From contig OY282378.1 in assembly GCA_958295835.1 (NCBI GenBank), positions 5,047,694-5,111,693 of the forward strand: DNA of 64,000 nucleotides, written 5' to 3'. The notes beneath the pieces were generated by a model. That model was not told the DNA's origin, made no database searches, and was given only the letters and a program-made list of their open reading frames with translations. The position numbers were made by a program, and so were the translations under genes. The DNA comes from an uncultured Gammaproteobacteria bacterium. GTDB taxonomy: Bacteria > Pseudomonadota > Gammaproteobacteria > HK1. This document shows, one piece after another, positions 55,283-62,501 of the stretch. The stretch's first letter is position 1. The number at the start of each line of letters is the position of its first letter.

Positions 55283-55395
55283 CCGGGTTCTCCATCTTGG
55301 CGAAGTCATCGTCGGCCGAACACAGGACGAGACCATGCTCGATGGCGAGGGCGGCGATATGGGCGGCCGGTACGAGGTTGGCTCGGTCTTCCGCA
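55272..55395 (-). pseudogene. PIN-domain toxin, C-terminal fragment
   Basis: On the minus strand it reads NLVPAAHIAALAIEHGLVLC, then SADDDFAKMENPDAP and a stop at 55272. The AHIAALAIEHG...CSxDxDF motif is the C-terminal active-site part of VapC-like PIN nucleases (group different from the VapC at 58887). No start or first catalytic Asp was found upstream. Confidence 0.6.
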
Positions 55396-55539
55396 CTCTT
55401 CACGAATGGGGCGGGTATTTCAATTTAGGTTGTCTGAACGTCTTGATGTCAAAGGAGGGCACACACGGGCCGCTCCGGCGGTCGCCTGGCCGGGCTCGCC
55501 TGTTCCCCCGCCCCCGGTCGGGTCCGGTAAAATCGCCGT

Positions 55540-55788
55540 ATGAGTGCCCAATCGAAAGAAGTCGGGAGGCGGGCCAGAGCGCTCGCACGCCGTAGCTGGC
55601 CGGTGCGCAAGCTCCGCCTCGGAGACGAACCGGGCGATGACTTGAGCGCGACGACCACGGCGGAGGAGCGGCTGGCGATGATGTGGCCGCTCGCGGTCGA
55701 GGCGTGGTCCCTGACGGGCCGGTCGATTCCGGAGTACCCGCGGGAAGACACTCCGGTCAGACGGCTGCCCCCCGGCGCACCGAAGTAG
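55540..55788 (+). CDS. Small protein paired with a nucleotidyltransferase
   Basis: An 82-residue protein: basic N-terminus (RRARALARRSWPVRKLRLG), an EERLAMMWPLAVEAWSLTG helix and a proline-rich end. Proteins with this AEERLxMMWPLxxEAW pattern are common small partners of AbiEii/DUF6036-type nucleotidyltransferases. It is followed after 3 bp by such a gene, so it is probably the antitoxin half of a toxin-antitoxin module. Confidence 0.55.
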   Translation: MSAQSKEVGRRARALARRSWPVRKLRLGDEPGDDLSATTTAEERLAMMWPLAVEAWSLTGRSIPEYPREDTPVRRLPPGAPK

Positions 55789-55791
55789 CCG

Positions 55792-56256
55792 TTGAACAAG
55801 GACTTCAAGGACATTCTCGCCGAGTTCCTGTCGGCGCAAGCCCGTTTCCTCGTGATCGGAGCGCATGCGATGGCCGTGCATGGAATCCCCCGGGCGACCG
55901 GCGACCTCGACCTGTGGATCGACCCCGACGGGGAAAACGCTGCCCGCGTCTGGACTGCACTCGTCCGCTTCGGCGCCCCGGTGGAAGCCCTCGGAATCAC
56001 CATGCGGGATCTCGCGACCCCGGGAACGATCGTCCAGATCGGCCTGCCGCCGCGCCGTATCGACGTCATGACCAACGCGACGGGGCTTGTTTTCGGGGAA
56101 GCATGGGCCAGCCGGGTGACATACGAAGTGGCTCACCTCTCGATACCCTTCATCGGTAGAGCCGAGTTGCTCAGGAACAAGCGAGCAACCGGGCGGCCGA
56201 GGGATCTGGCCGACGTCCATGCGCTTGAACACCGGGCCGCGGACGACGAATCGTGA
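55792..56256 (+). CDS. Nucleotidyltransferase-fold protein (DUF6036/AbiEii-like toxin candidate)
   Basis: A 154-residue protein with the nucleotidyltransferase core: FLVIGAHAMAVHGIPRATGDLD, where the GDLDLW acidic pair binds metal, then RIDVMTNATG with the third acidic residue. The start is a TTG immediately after the small upstream gene, so the two are one operon. Members of this fold act as toxins by adding nucleotides to tRNA or proteins, or as antitoxins; which applies here is not known. Confidence 0.65.
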   Translation: MNKDFKDILAEFLSAQARFLVIGAHAMAVHGIPRATGDLDLWIDPDGENAARVWTALVRFGAPVEALGITMRDLATPGTIVQIGLPPRRIDVMTNATGLVFGEAWASRVTYEVAHLSIPFIGRAELLRNKRATGRPRDLADVHALEHRAADDES

Positions 56257-56409
56257 CGGATTGAGGCCCGCCATTCGGCCGCGCCCGGCCCACCAAACGG
56301 ATTCGACCATTCCGCTTCGATACTTCCCATCCTGGATTACAGCCATAATCTATCCGAATTCGGGTAGATTTCTGTGATTTTCCTCCGATTCATGGTTGGA
56401 TTACGCGCT

Positions 56410-56682
56410 ATGCCGTCCGCTTCCGTCCCTGCCGATCTGCTCGACCATCTGGTCGGTACGCGCGGGCTGCCCCGTTCGGAGGCCCGCCGAATCGTCGAGG
56501 AGGTGGTGAGCTTCTACGGCGAGACCGCCGAGGCGTTCGTCACCAGACGCCACCGGGAGCTCCAGGCGGAAGGGTTGCGCAACCGTGCGATCTACGCGCG
56601 GATCGCGGCGGAGCTGGAAGGCCGGCGCTTCCGGGCGCCGGGGCTCAGCGAGCGCCAGATCCGGCGCATCGTCTACGGCTGA
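56410..56682 (+). CDS. Conserved small hypothetical protein
   Basis: A 90-residue, mainly helical, basic protein (LVGTRGLPRSEARRIVEEV; RHRELQAEGLRNRAIYARIA; RQIRRIVYG). The ATG at 56410 starts at the conserved part; an earlier ATG at 56374 adds a short hydrophobic lead. The C-terminal ERQIRRIVYG looks like a DNA-binding helix. No named family is recognised. It precedes glmS by about 280 bp in the same direction. Confidence 0.55.
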   Translation: MPSASVPADLLDHLVGTRGLPRSEARRIVEEVVSFYGETAEAFVTRRHRELQAEGLRNRAIYARIAAELEGRRFRAPGLSERQIRRIVYG

Positions 56683-56865
56683 CCCGATCCGCATGGCCGG
56701 AACCGGACACGGCTCGAACTTCCTCGGCCGGGTGCGTATTCCCGGCCGCGGCCGCGCGCGTTCCCGCGAGGGCGTGTTCCCGGACACGGGCCAGCGGCCG
56801 CAGGCACGTAACGGCGGCAGGCGACCGCCCATGCGCTCCTCCGGCACTTCGGAGGCGAGCGCTTT

Positions 56866-56900
56866 GGAGGTGATCGCTTCGGAGGTGATCGCTTCGCCGG
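56866..56900 (+). repeat. Two-copy 15-bp tandem repeat
   Basis: GGAGGTGATCGCTTC occurs twice in a row in the gap between the small hypothetical gene and glmS. It is non-coding here. The unit includes a GGAGGTGA match to the anti-Shine-Dalgarno complement but no start follows at the right distance. Confidence 0.55.
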
Positions 56901-56961
56901 CAACGGCTTCAGCATCGAATGCGATCCGATCGACAAGAAACGAAAGGGAGGCACCGGCGCC

Positions 56962-58785
56962 ATGTGCGGAATCATCGGCTACATCGGTCCCCGGAGCGCG
57001 GCTCCGATCCTGATCTCCGGCCTGAAACGGCTTGAATACCGCGGCTACGACTCCGCAGGCGTCGCGCTCGTCTCCCGGCGCGCGTTGCGCGTGTACAAGA
57101 AGGAGGGAAAGCTCGCCAAGCTCCAGGCGGCGCTTCCGAAGCGGCTCGGCGGGAAGATCGGCATCGGGCATACGCGATGGGCGACCCACGGGGCGCCGAG
57201 CGACGCCAACGCGCATCCCCACGTGAGCGCGGACGGGTCGATCGCCGTCGTGCACAACGGCATCGTCGAGAACGCCACGGAGCTGCGCGAGCGCCTCGCG
57301 ACCGAGGGCGTCACGTTCGTCTCCGAGACCGATACCGAGATCATCGCGCATCTCGTGGCGCGCGCGGACGGCGAATCGCTGGAGCAGCGGGTGCGCGGCG
57401 CACTCGCGCTGGTACGCGGCACCTACGGGATCGCGGTCGTCGACGCCCGCGCGCCCGACCGCATCGTCGTCGCCCGCAACGGCTCACCGGTGATCATCGG
57501 CCTCGGGGAGCACGAGATGTTCGTCGCGTCCGACGTCGCGGCGCTGGTGCGCCACACCCGGCAGGTCGTGCATCTCGACGACGGCGAGATCGCGGTGCTC
57601 GACACCGGGGGCTTCCACACGACGACGATGGACGAGCGTCCGATAGCGAAGTCTCCCTCGACCGTCGAGTGGGAAGACGGCGCCTATGAGCGCGGCGGAC
57701 ACGCGCACTACATGCGCAAGGAGATCTTCGACCAGCCCGAGGCGGTCGCGCGCACGCTGAGCGGACGGCTCGATCACCATTTCCACACCGCCCACCTCGG
57801 TGGGCTCAACCTCGACCCCCGCGAGCTGCTCGACGTAAAACGGGTGAAGCTGCTCGGTTGCGGCTCCGCGTATTACGCGGGGCTCGCCGGCGCACACCTC
57901 ATCGAATCACTGGTGCGCATCCCGGCCTCGGCCGAGCCGGCGGCGGAGTTCCGCTACCGCAATCCGGTGATCGAGCGCGACACCCTCTACGTCGCGATCA
58001 GCCAGTCGGGCGAGACCATCGATACGCTGATGGCGGTGCAGGAGGTGCGCCAGAGCGGCGGCCGGGTGCTCGGCGTCGTCAACGTCGTGGGCAGCAGCAT
58101 CGCGCGCGAGGTGGACGGCGGGATCTACATGCACGCAGGCCCGGAGGTGTCGGTCGCCTCGACCAAGGCGTATACGTGCAGCCTGGTCTGCCTCGCCCTG
58201 CTCGCACTGCACCTCGGCCGGGCGCGGGACCTGTCGCCCGAGCAGGGCCGGCGGCTCATCGATGCGATGGAGCGCCTCCCCGCCGGCATCGAGGCCGCGC
58301 TCGCCGCCGAGTCCCACCTGGAGGCGATCGCACGCCGGTACGCAGACTCCAGGAGCGCGTTCTACATCGGTCGCGGCCCCGGCTTTCCCATCGCCCTCGA
58401 AGGGGCGCAGAAGCTCAAGGAGATCTCCTACATCCACGCCGAGGCGTATCCGGCGTCGGAGCTCAAGCACGGACCGCTCGCGCTCATCGGCCCGGACATC
58501 CCCACCGTCATCGCGCTGCCGCACGACGCGCTGCTCGACAAGTCGATCGCCTCGCTCGAGGAGGTGCGGGCGCGGAGCGGCCCGGTGATCGCGCTGACCC
58601 ATCCCGGTGACGGCCGCATCGCCGGGCGCGCGGACGCGATCATCGAGGTCCCGCCCTCGGAGGACGTGCTCAACCCGGTGGTGATGGGGGTCCCGCTCCA
58701 GCTCTTCGCCTACCACTGCGCGCTCGCCCTCGGGCGCGACATCGATCAGCCGCGCAACCTCGCCAAGAGCGTGACGGTGGAGTAG
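56962..58785 (+). CDS. glmS: Glutamine-fructose-6-phosphate aminotransferase
   Basis: A 607-residue cytoplasmic enzyme that makes glucosamine-6-phosphate from fructose-6-phosphate and glutamine, the first step toward UDP-GlcNAc and peptidoglycan. The N-terminal glutaminase begins MCGIIGYIG with the nucleophile Cys2 and carries GHTRWATHG. Two SIS sugar-isomerase domains follow (GCGSAYYAG, SQSGETIDT; GRGPGFPIALEG), and the end LAKSVTVE is the standard C-terminus. Full family length. A GGGAGG site precedes the ATG. This is the clearest housekeeping gene in the window. No glmS ribozyme was seen in the upstream gap. Confidence 0.96.
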   Translation: MCGIIGYIGPRSAAPILISGLKRLEYRGYDSAGVALVSRRALRVYKKEGKLAKLQAALPKRLGGKIGIGHTRWATHGAPSDANAHPHVSADGSIAVVHNGIVENATELRERLATEGVTFVSETDTEIIAHLVARADGESLEQRVRGALALVRGTYGIAVVDARAPDRIVVARNGSPVIIGLGEHEMFVASDVAALVRHTRQVVHLDDGEIAVLDTGGFHTTTMDERPIAKSPSTVEWEDGAYERGGHAHYMRKEIFDQPEAVARTLSGRLDHHFHTAHLGGLNLDPRELLDVKRVKLLGCGSAYYAGLAGAHLIESLVRIPASAEPAAEFRYRNPVIERDTLYVAISQSGETIDTLMAVQEVRQSGGRVLGVVNVVGSSIAREVDGGIYMHAGPEVSVASTKAYTCSLVCLALLALHLGRARDLSPEQGRRLIDAMERLPAGIEAALAAESHLEAIARRYADSRSAFYIGRGPGFPIALEGAQKLKEISYIHAEAYPASELKHGPLALIGPDIPTVIALPHDALLDKSIASLEEVRARSGPVIALTHPGDGRIAGRADAIIEVPPSEDVLNPVVMGVPLQLFAYHCALALGRDIDQPRNLAKSVTVE

Positions 58786-58832
58786 CCGGGTGTCGCCCAT
58801 GTTTCAGCGAGTGGTGTGCCTGACACTGCGAC

Positions 58833-58853
58833 GCCGACGAACGAAACGTCGGC
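58833..58853 (+). terminator. Hairpin between convergent glmS and vapC
   Basis: GCCGACG and CGTCGGC form a 7-bp stem with a seven-base loop 48 bp after the glmS stop. There is no T-run. It could serve either of the convergent genes. Confidence 0.4.
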
Positions 58854-58886
58854 AACAACCTCGGACCCGTACCGATCCGGCTTCGC

Positions 58887-59282
58887 CTATTCCTCGATAC
58901 ACGCCATGACGTCGGTCAGGGAGAAGTCCTTCCCCTTGAACAACAACGGCTCGTTCAAGGTTTTCGCCAAGGCGTAAGCGAAGCAGTCACCGAAATCGAG
59001 GCCGGCCGGATGGCGCCCCTTGCCGTAGTCACGGAACGCTCCTCGGGCAAGGTGGGCCTGATCGGCGTCAACCTCGACGAGTTCGATCTTCGCTTTCACG
59101 ATGAACAAATCGAGAGCACGTATTCCATCCGGGCCGTACCGGGATTCGATGATCATCGACGTCTCGACGAACGAGGCAACCGACAACACGCATCCATCCG
59201 CCGCTTCGATGGCTTCGTTGAATGCTCGTCGTCCGGATTCATCTTGCAGGATGGCGATCAGCGCCGACGTATCGATGACCAT
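58887..59282 (-). CDS. vapC: VapC-type PIN-domain ribonuclease toxin
   Basis: A 131-residue PIN protein. The acidic active-site residues appear in MVIDTSALIAIL (Asp4), ASFVETSMIIESRYG (Glu) and GLDFGDCFAYALA (Asp pair). The sequence type matches the Rv0624-like VapC group. It cuts RNA, probably tRNA, when not bound by VapB. The start overlaps the vapB stop by one base (TGATG). A decayed C-terminal copy lies at 52003-52235. Confidence 0.92.
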   Translation of the reverse strand: MVIDTSALIAILQDESGRRAFNEAIEAADGCVLSVASFVETSMIIESRYGPDGIRALDLFIVKAKIELVEVDADQAHLARGAFRDYGKGRHPAGLDFGDCFAYALAKTLNEPLLFKGKDFSLTDVMACIEE

Positions 59283-59536
59283 CAGATGGGCAAACCGTTC
59301 TCGTCGTATCCAAGGATCACATCGGCCCGTCTATCGTCGAGAACGGGGAGGGAGGCGCAATGCAAGGCGATGTCGTCAAGCTCCTCGGCGAGACTCTGCC
59401 CGGAACGTTGCCGGCGAATCCGCTCCAACCGGTCCCGCAATGCCTTCGTGACCGCCTGTGTCTTCGTTTCTCCCGTCAACCTGGCCAAGGTCTCGGCGAG
59501 TTCCTCGGTGGTCCGGTTCCGGATGTTCAGAGCCAT
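59282..59536 (-). CDS. vapB: VapB-type antitoxin
   Basis: An 84-residue protein starting MALNIRNRTTEELAETLARL, the typical PSK/VapB start with an N-terminal ribbon-helix-helix-like DNA-binding part. The C-terminal toxin-binding tail ends GYDENGLPI. It is cotranscribed with vapC and should repress its own promoter together with the toxin. The start at 59536 is chosen on family grounds; an ATG 13 codons upstream is in frame. Confidence 0.9.
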   Translation of the reverse strand: MALNIRNRTTEELAETLARLTGETKTQAVTKALRDRLERIRRQRSGQSLAEELDDIALHCASLPVLDDRRADVILGYDENGLPI

Positions 59537-59579
59537 TGGTGCAACACGTGTAGATAAAGAGCCGCATTGTAGCAATCCA

Positions 59580-59625
59580 CCATGAAGCGCACGCCCACCG
59601 GGAGGCCCGAAGTGCGTCCGGCGTA
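59580..59625 (-). pseudogene. Amidase C-terminal motif remnant
   Basis: The minus strand reads RYAGRTSGLPVGVRFM, the amidase C-terminal signature also present in the intact amidase next door (TASGLPVGVHFTA). It is a short leftover of a second amidase copy or a partial duplication ending just after the intact gene. Confidence 0.5.
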
Positions 59626-59641
59626 GCGACAGGCGCGCCGT

Positions 59642-61081
59642 TCAGCCCGCGCAGACCCCGGGGCGCCGGTCCCCCCACGGTCGGGCGCGTTCGAGCTGGC
59701 CCGCCAGACGGATGAGGGTCGCCTCCTCGCCCCAGCGGGCCGTGAAGTGCACGCCCACCGGAAGTCCCGAGGCCGTCCAGTGCAGCGGCAGGGAGATCGC
59801 GGGCTGGCCGCTGGCGTTGCCGATCCAGGTATAGGGGGAGAACCGCGCGCAACGCCTGCGCAGCTCGAAGGGATCGCCGCCGCGGTAGACGAGGGTGCCG
59901 AGCTCGACCGGCGGCTGCCCCAGGGTCGGGGTCAGCCAGAGGTCGAAGCGGGTGAAAAATGCGCTCATGTCGCGCATCGCGCGCTGCATGTCCTGGACCG
60001 CGAGCAGGTAGGCGCCGGCCCCGAGCGAACGCCCGCGCTCGGCGAACGCCCACACGAAGGGCTCGAAGTGGGCGGGCCCGGCGGTTCGGCCGGTGCGCCT
60101 CTCCCAGTCGGCGATGGCCCAGGCCGCCCCGGCCGCCAGCACGGACGTGAACTTCGCCCACAGCGCCTCGGCATCGTAGTCGGGCCGCGCTTCCTCGACC
60201 ACGTGGCCGAGCGACTCGCACCGCGCCGCCGCGTCGCGCACCGCGCGCTCGCACTCGGGATCGATCGCATCGCCGAGCGGAGCTTCGGTGGAGAAGCCGA
60301 TCTTCAGCGATCCCGGCGAACGCTCGACTTCGCTGGTGTACGACCGCGCGGGTGGGGCCGGGAAGTACGGGTCCCCGACCGCGGGTCCGGCGACCGCATC
60401 GAGCAGCGCCGCGGTGTCGCGCACGCTACGCGTCACCCCGAGCTCGCAGACCAGGCCCGAGAACAGGTCACCGTAGTGGGGCGCGAGGGAGACCCGCCCC
60501 CGGCTCGGCTTCAGGCCCACCAGCCCGCAGCACGACGCGGGAATGCGGATCGAGCCTCCGGCGTCGTTGCCGTGGGCCATGGGCACAATCCGGGCGGAGA
60601 CCGCCGCCGCCGAGCCTCCGCTCGATCCTCCCGGCGTTCGTGTCGTATCCCACGGGTTGCGGGTGGCGCCGAAGAGCCGTGGCTCGGTGGTCGGTCCGAT
60701 GGCGAGTTCCGGGGTGTTCGTCTTGCCGATGAACACGAGCCCGGCGGCGCGAAAGCGGCGCACCAGCTCGCTGTCCTCGGCCGGTACGTGGTCGCCCAGG
60801 AACGCGCTCGCCTCGGTGAAGCGCACGCCTTCGACCTCGGCGAGAAAATCCTTCACGAGAAACGGCACCCCGGCGAAGATGCCGGCGCCGGTATGGGCTT
60901 GCGCGGTCTCGCGCGCATGGTCGTACATCTCGGTCACGATCGCGTTGAGCGTCCCGTCGACCTGTTCGGCCCGGTCGATGGCGGCATCAACCAGATCGAG
61001 CGGGGTCAGCTCGCCGGCTCGCACCAGCGCCGCGCACCGAATCGCATCGAGCCCGGCGAGCTCGTCGTGTCTCACCGTCAT
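59642..61081 (-). CDS. Amidase (amidase signature family)
   Basis: A 479-residue hydrolase with the Ser-cisSer-Lys triad: Lys77 (PFLVKDF), cis-Ser153 (RTPGGSSGGSAAA) and nucleophile Ser177 (NDAGGSIRIPAS). The C-terminal SGLPVGVHF motif and full length fit the family of bacterial amidases such as 6-aminohexanoate-cyclic-dimer hydrolase and Atz-type relatives. It hydrolyses a carbon-nitrogen amide bond to acid and ammonia. The substrate is unknown. It is not a GatA: no GatB or GatC neighbours are present. Confidence 0.9.
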   Translation of the reverse strand: MTVRHDELAGLDAIRCAALVRAGELTPLDLVDAAIDRAEQVDGTLNAIVTEMYDHARETAQAHTGAGIFAGVPFLVKDFLAEVEGVRFTEASAFLGDHVPAEDSELVRRFRAAGLVFIGKTNTPELAIGPTTEPRLFGATRNPWDTTRTPGGSSGGSAAAVSARIVPMAHGNDAGGSIRIPASCCGLVGLKPSRGRVSLAPHYGDLFSGLVCELGVTRSVRDTAALLDAVAGPAVGDPYFPAPPARSYTSEVERSPGSLKIGFSTEAPLGDAIDPECERAVRDAAARCESLGHVVEEARPDYDAEALWAKFTSVLAAGAAWAIADWERRTGRTAGPAHFEPFVWAFAERGRSLGAGAYLLAVQDMQRAMRDMSAFFTRFDLWLTPTLGQPPVELGTLVYRGGDPFELRRRCARFSPYTWIGNASGQPAISLPLHWTASGLPVGVHFTARWGEEATLIRLAGQLERARPWGDRRPGVCAG

Positions 61082-61125
61082 CCGCTCCCCCCTCCTCCGG
61101 CACCCGCTCTGCGGTATCGCTTCGC

Positions 61126-61518
61126 TCAGCCGTCGATGAGCTTCCAGTAGGTGTCCTTCTTCGTGATTCGCCCGTCACGGAACGTCCAGAGGTCGCAGCC
61201 GAGCCAGTCGAGCGGCGCGCCCTCCTTCGGCGTGCCCTTCACCGTCCACTCGGAGCAGGCCCGGCTGCCGCCCGCGTCGATGAAGTGCTGCATGTCCACC
61301 CACCGCATGTCGGGAATGACCGCGTAGCGGGCGCGCAGCACCTCGCCGATGGCCTGCTTCCCGCGCAGCCGCTTCGCCTCCCACGGATCCGGGCCGCGCG
61401 CCATCAGCCACTCTCCGTCCTCGGCGAAGTACGACAGGATGCCGTCGACGTCATGGCGGTTGAACGCATCCTGGATCGCGTCGAGCAGGGCGATGGTCAC
61501 CCTGGTGTCGTTGCTCAT
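61126..61518 (-). CDS. SnoaL/NTF2-like small protein
   Basis: A 130-residue cone-shaped-barrel protein: AIQDAFNRHDVDGILSYFAE is the classic SnoaL-like helix start, and WTFRDGRITKKDTYWK the ending strand. Such proteins bind or isomerise small molecules. Its ATG overlaps the stop of the DUF2335 gene (ATGA), so the two are co-translated. It precedes the amidase gene by 44 bp in the same direction and may help in the same pathway. Confidence 0.85.
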   Translation of the reverse strand: MSNDTRVTIALLDAIQDAFNRHDVDGILSYFAEDGEWLMARGPDPWEAKRLRGKQAIGEVLRARYAVIPDMRWVDMQHFIDAGGSRACSEWTVKGTPKEGAPLDWLGCDLWTFRDGRITKKDTYWKLIDG

Positions 61519-61979
61519 GGATTCTCTCCCCGATGGCGCCGACCCGTGACGAAAACCGTCACCAGCGCTACCACCGTTCCACCGCCGACGATTGCGGCAG
61601 CGGTCCCGTACCCCAGGTAACCGAGATAGCTTGCGGTACCAAACGCCGCGAGCGCGACCAGGAAGCCGAATATCTGCCCGCGCCGGTTGTCCGCGGTGGC
61701 TGCCCGGACCGCGATCCCTTCAACTTCCCGGGCACTCGCCTGATCCTTCTCAGCCATGGCCTGCTCCTTCTCGGCCATGCGCATGATGCGCTCGGCGGCG
61801 CCCGGCAGCACCTCATCGTACCCAAGCAGGATGTCCGGTGTGGGCAGAGGCCCGGAAATACGGCGCTCTTCGTGCAGAACCTGCGTGATTACTCGACCGG
61901 ACTGGTCAGGAGGCCCGCTCTTCGGATTCGCCGGCGGGAGGGATGATTTTTTCCGGGCGGGTCGACGATTTCGACTCAT
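61515..61979 (-). CDS. DUF2335 membrane protein
   Basis: A 154-residue protein. The soluble N-terminal half carries PDILLGYDEVLPGAAERIMRMAE, the DUF2335 signature. It is followed by a charged helix, two membrane segments (IFGFLVALAAFGTASYLGYL and AAAIVGGGTVVALVTVFV) and a basic tail. The family has no known function but often appears in accessory regions. The small gene upstream (61906-62151) overlaps its start by about 74 bp in another frame. Confidence 0.8.
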   Translation of the reverse strand: MSRNRRPARKKSSLPPANPKSGPPDQSGRVITQVLHEERRISGPLPTPDILLGYDEVLPGAAERIMRMAEKEQAMAEKDQASAREVEGIAVRAATADNRRGQIFGFLVALAAFGTASYLGYLGYGTAAAIVGGGTVVALVTVFVTGRRHRGENP

Positions 61980-62151
61980 GACGAACCCTCGCGGCTGCGT
62001 CTCGGATACGCTTCCCTACACGACTCCAGTGGTCTCCAATTCGCTCCTCGGCCGGTGCAGTCGAGATGAAACGTTCGTAGCGGCTTGGATCCGGGTAGAT
62101 ATCCATGATACTTCCCGCTCCGCGGAGCATGGCGCGCATTCGATCGGTCAT
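61906..62151 (-). CDS. Small partner protein of the DUF2335 gene
   Basis: An 81-residue protein starting MTDRMRAMLRGAGSIMDIYP, preceded by an excellent AAGGAGGT ribosome site 5-6 bases upstream of the ATG at 62151. The middle is charged (RIGDHWSRVGKRIRDAAARV) and the end is acidic. It overlaps the DUF2335 gene in a different frame, so the pair is translationally linked. Function unknown; the coupling suggests a two-component module, perhaps toxin-antitoxin-like. Confidence 0.65.
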   Translation of the reverse strand: MTDRMRAMLRGAGSIMDIYPDPSRYERFISTAPAEERIGDHWSRVGKRIRDAAARVRHESKSSTRPEKIIPPAGESEERAS

Positions 62152-62297
62152 CGGGACCTCCTTGACGACGACTGCATGGGTTCCGGAGCCGTCCGCCCCT
62201 TCTGCAGCCACCCCGGACTGTTGACGGAAAGAGGAATCTGCCACATGGCGAGGAAGATAGCACGAGAGGACGGCCCACACGGTCCTCGTGCCAGAGG

Positions 62298-62343
62298 GCG
62301 ACCGCTGACGCGGTCGCTTGGCGATTCCGCTACGCGGAATCGC
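62298..62343. repeat. Two adjacent perfect palindromes (REP-like)
   Basis: GCGACCGC-tgac-GCGGTCGC (62298-62317) is followed three bases later by GCGATTCCGC-tac-GCGGAATCGC (62321-62343). Stems are 8 and 10 bp with short loops and no mismatches. Paired palindromes of this kind are typical of REP/BIME-like intergenic elements; other copies in the genome would be needed to prove it. Confidence 0.6.
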
Positions 62344-62378
62344 GGATGCCCCCGGCGAACGCTGGCGCAGGTGCCTTC

Positions 62379-62456
62379 GGCCAATGCGGTGGACGGATGG
62401 GACCGCCGCCGCGGTCGCCCCGGCCAACGCGGTGGACGGACGGAACCGCCGCCGCG
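62379..62456. repeat. Two 35-bp direct repeats
   Basis: Each unit starts GGCCAAYGCGGTGGACGG and ends ACCGCCGCCGCG; the two differ at about three positions and start 43 bp apart. They lie 45 bp before the MFS start codon, where they could bind a regulator or be a minisatellite. Confidence 0.6.
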
Positions 62457-62501
62457 CACATCGATGGTACAGGACACCGGATCAGGAGCTCTCCGGCCGA
62501 G

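Larger units (their letters stand above)
62152..62501. other. Intergenic, 350 bp, with hairpins and direct repeats
   Basis: Separates a minus-strand and a plus-strand gene. It contains two adjacent hairpins (62298-62343) and two 35-bp direct repeats (62379-62413, 62422-62456). No promoter was recognised. Confidence 0.6.

Noticed and set aside
56683..56961. A glmS riboswitch upstream of glmS
   Set aside because: The gap holds a 15-bp tandem repeat and no sequence resembling the conserved ribozyme core; this control is mainly known from Gram-positive bacteria.
59642..61081. GatA subunit of the tRNA amidotransferase
   Set aside because: The amidase motifs are shared by the whole superfamily, the neighbours are not gatB or gatC, and the C-terminal sequence fits catabolic amidases better.
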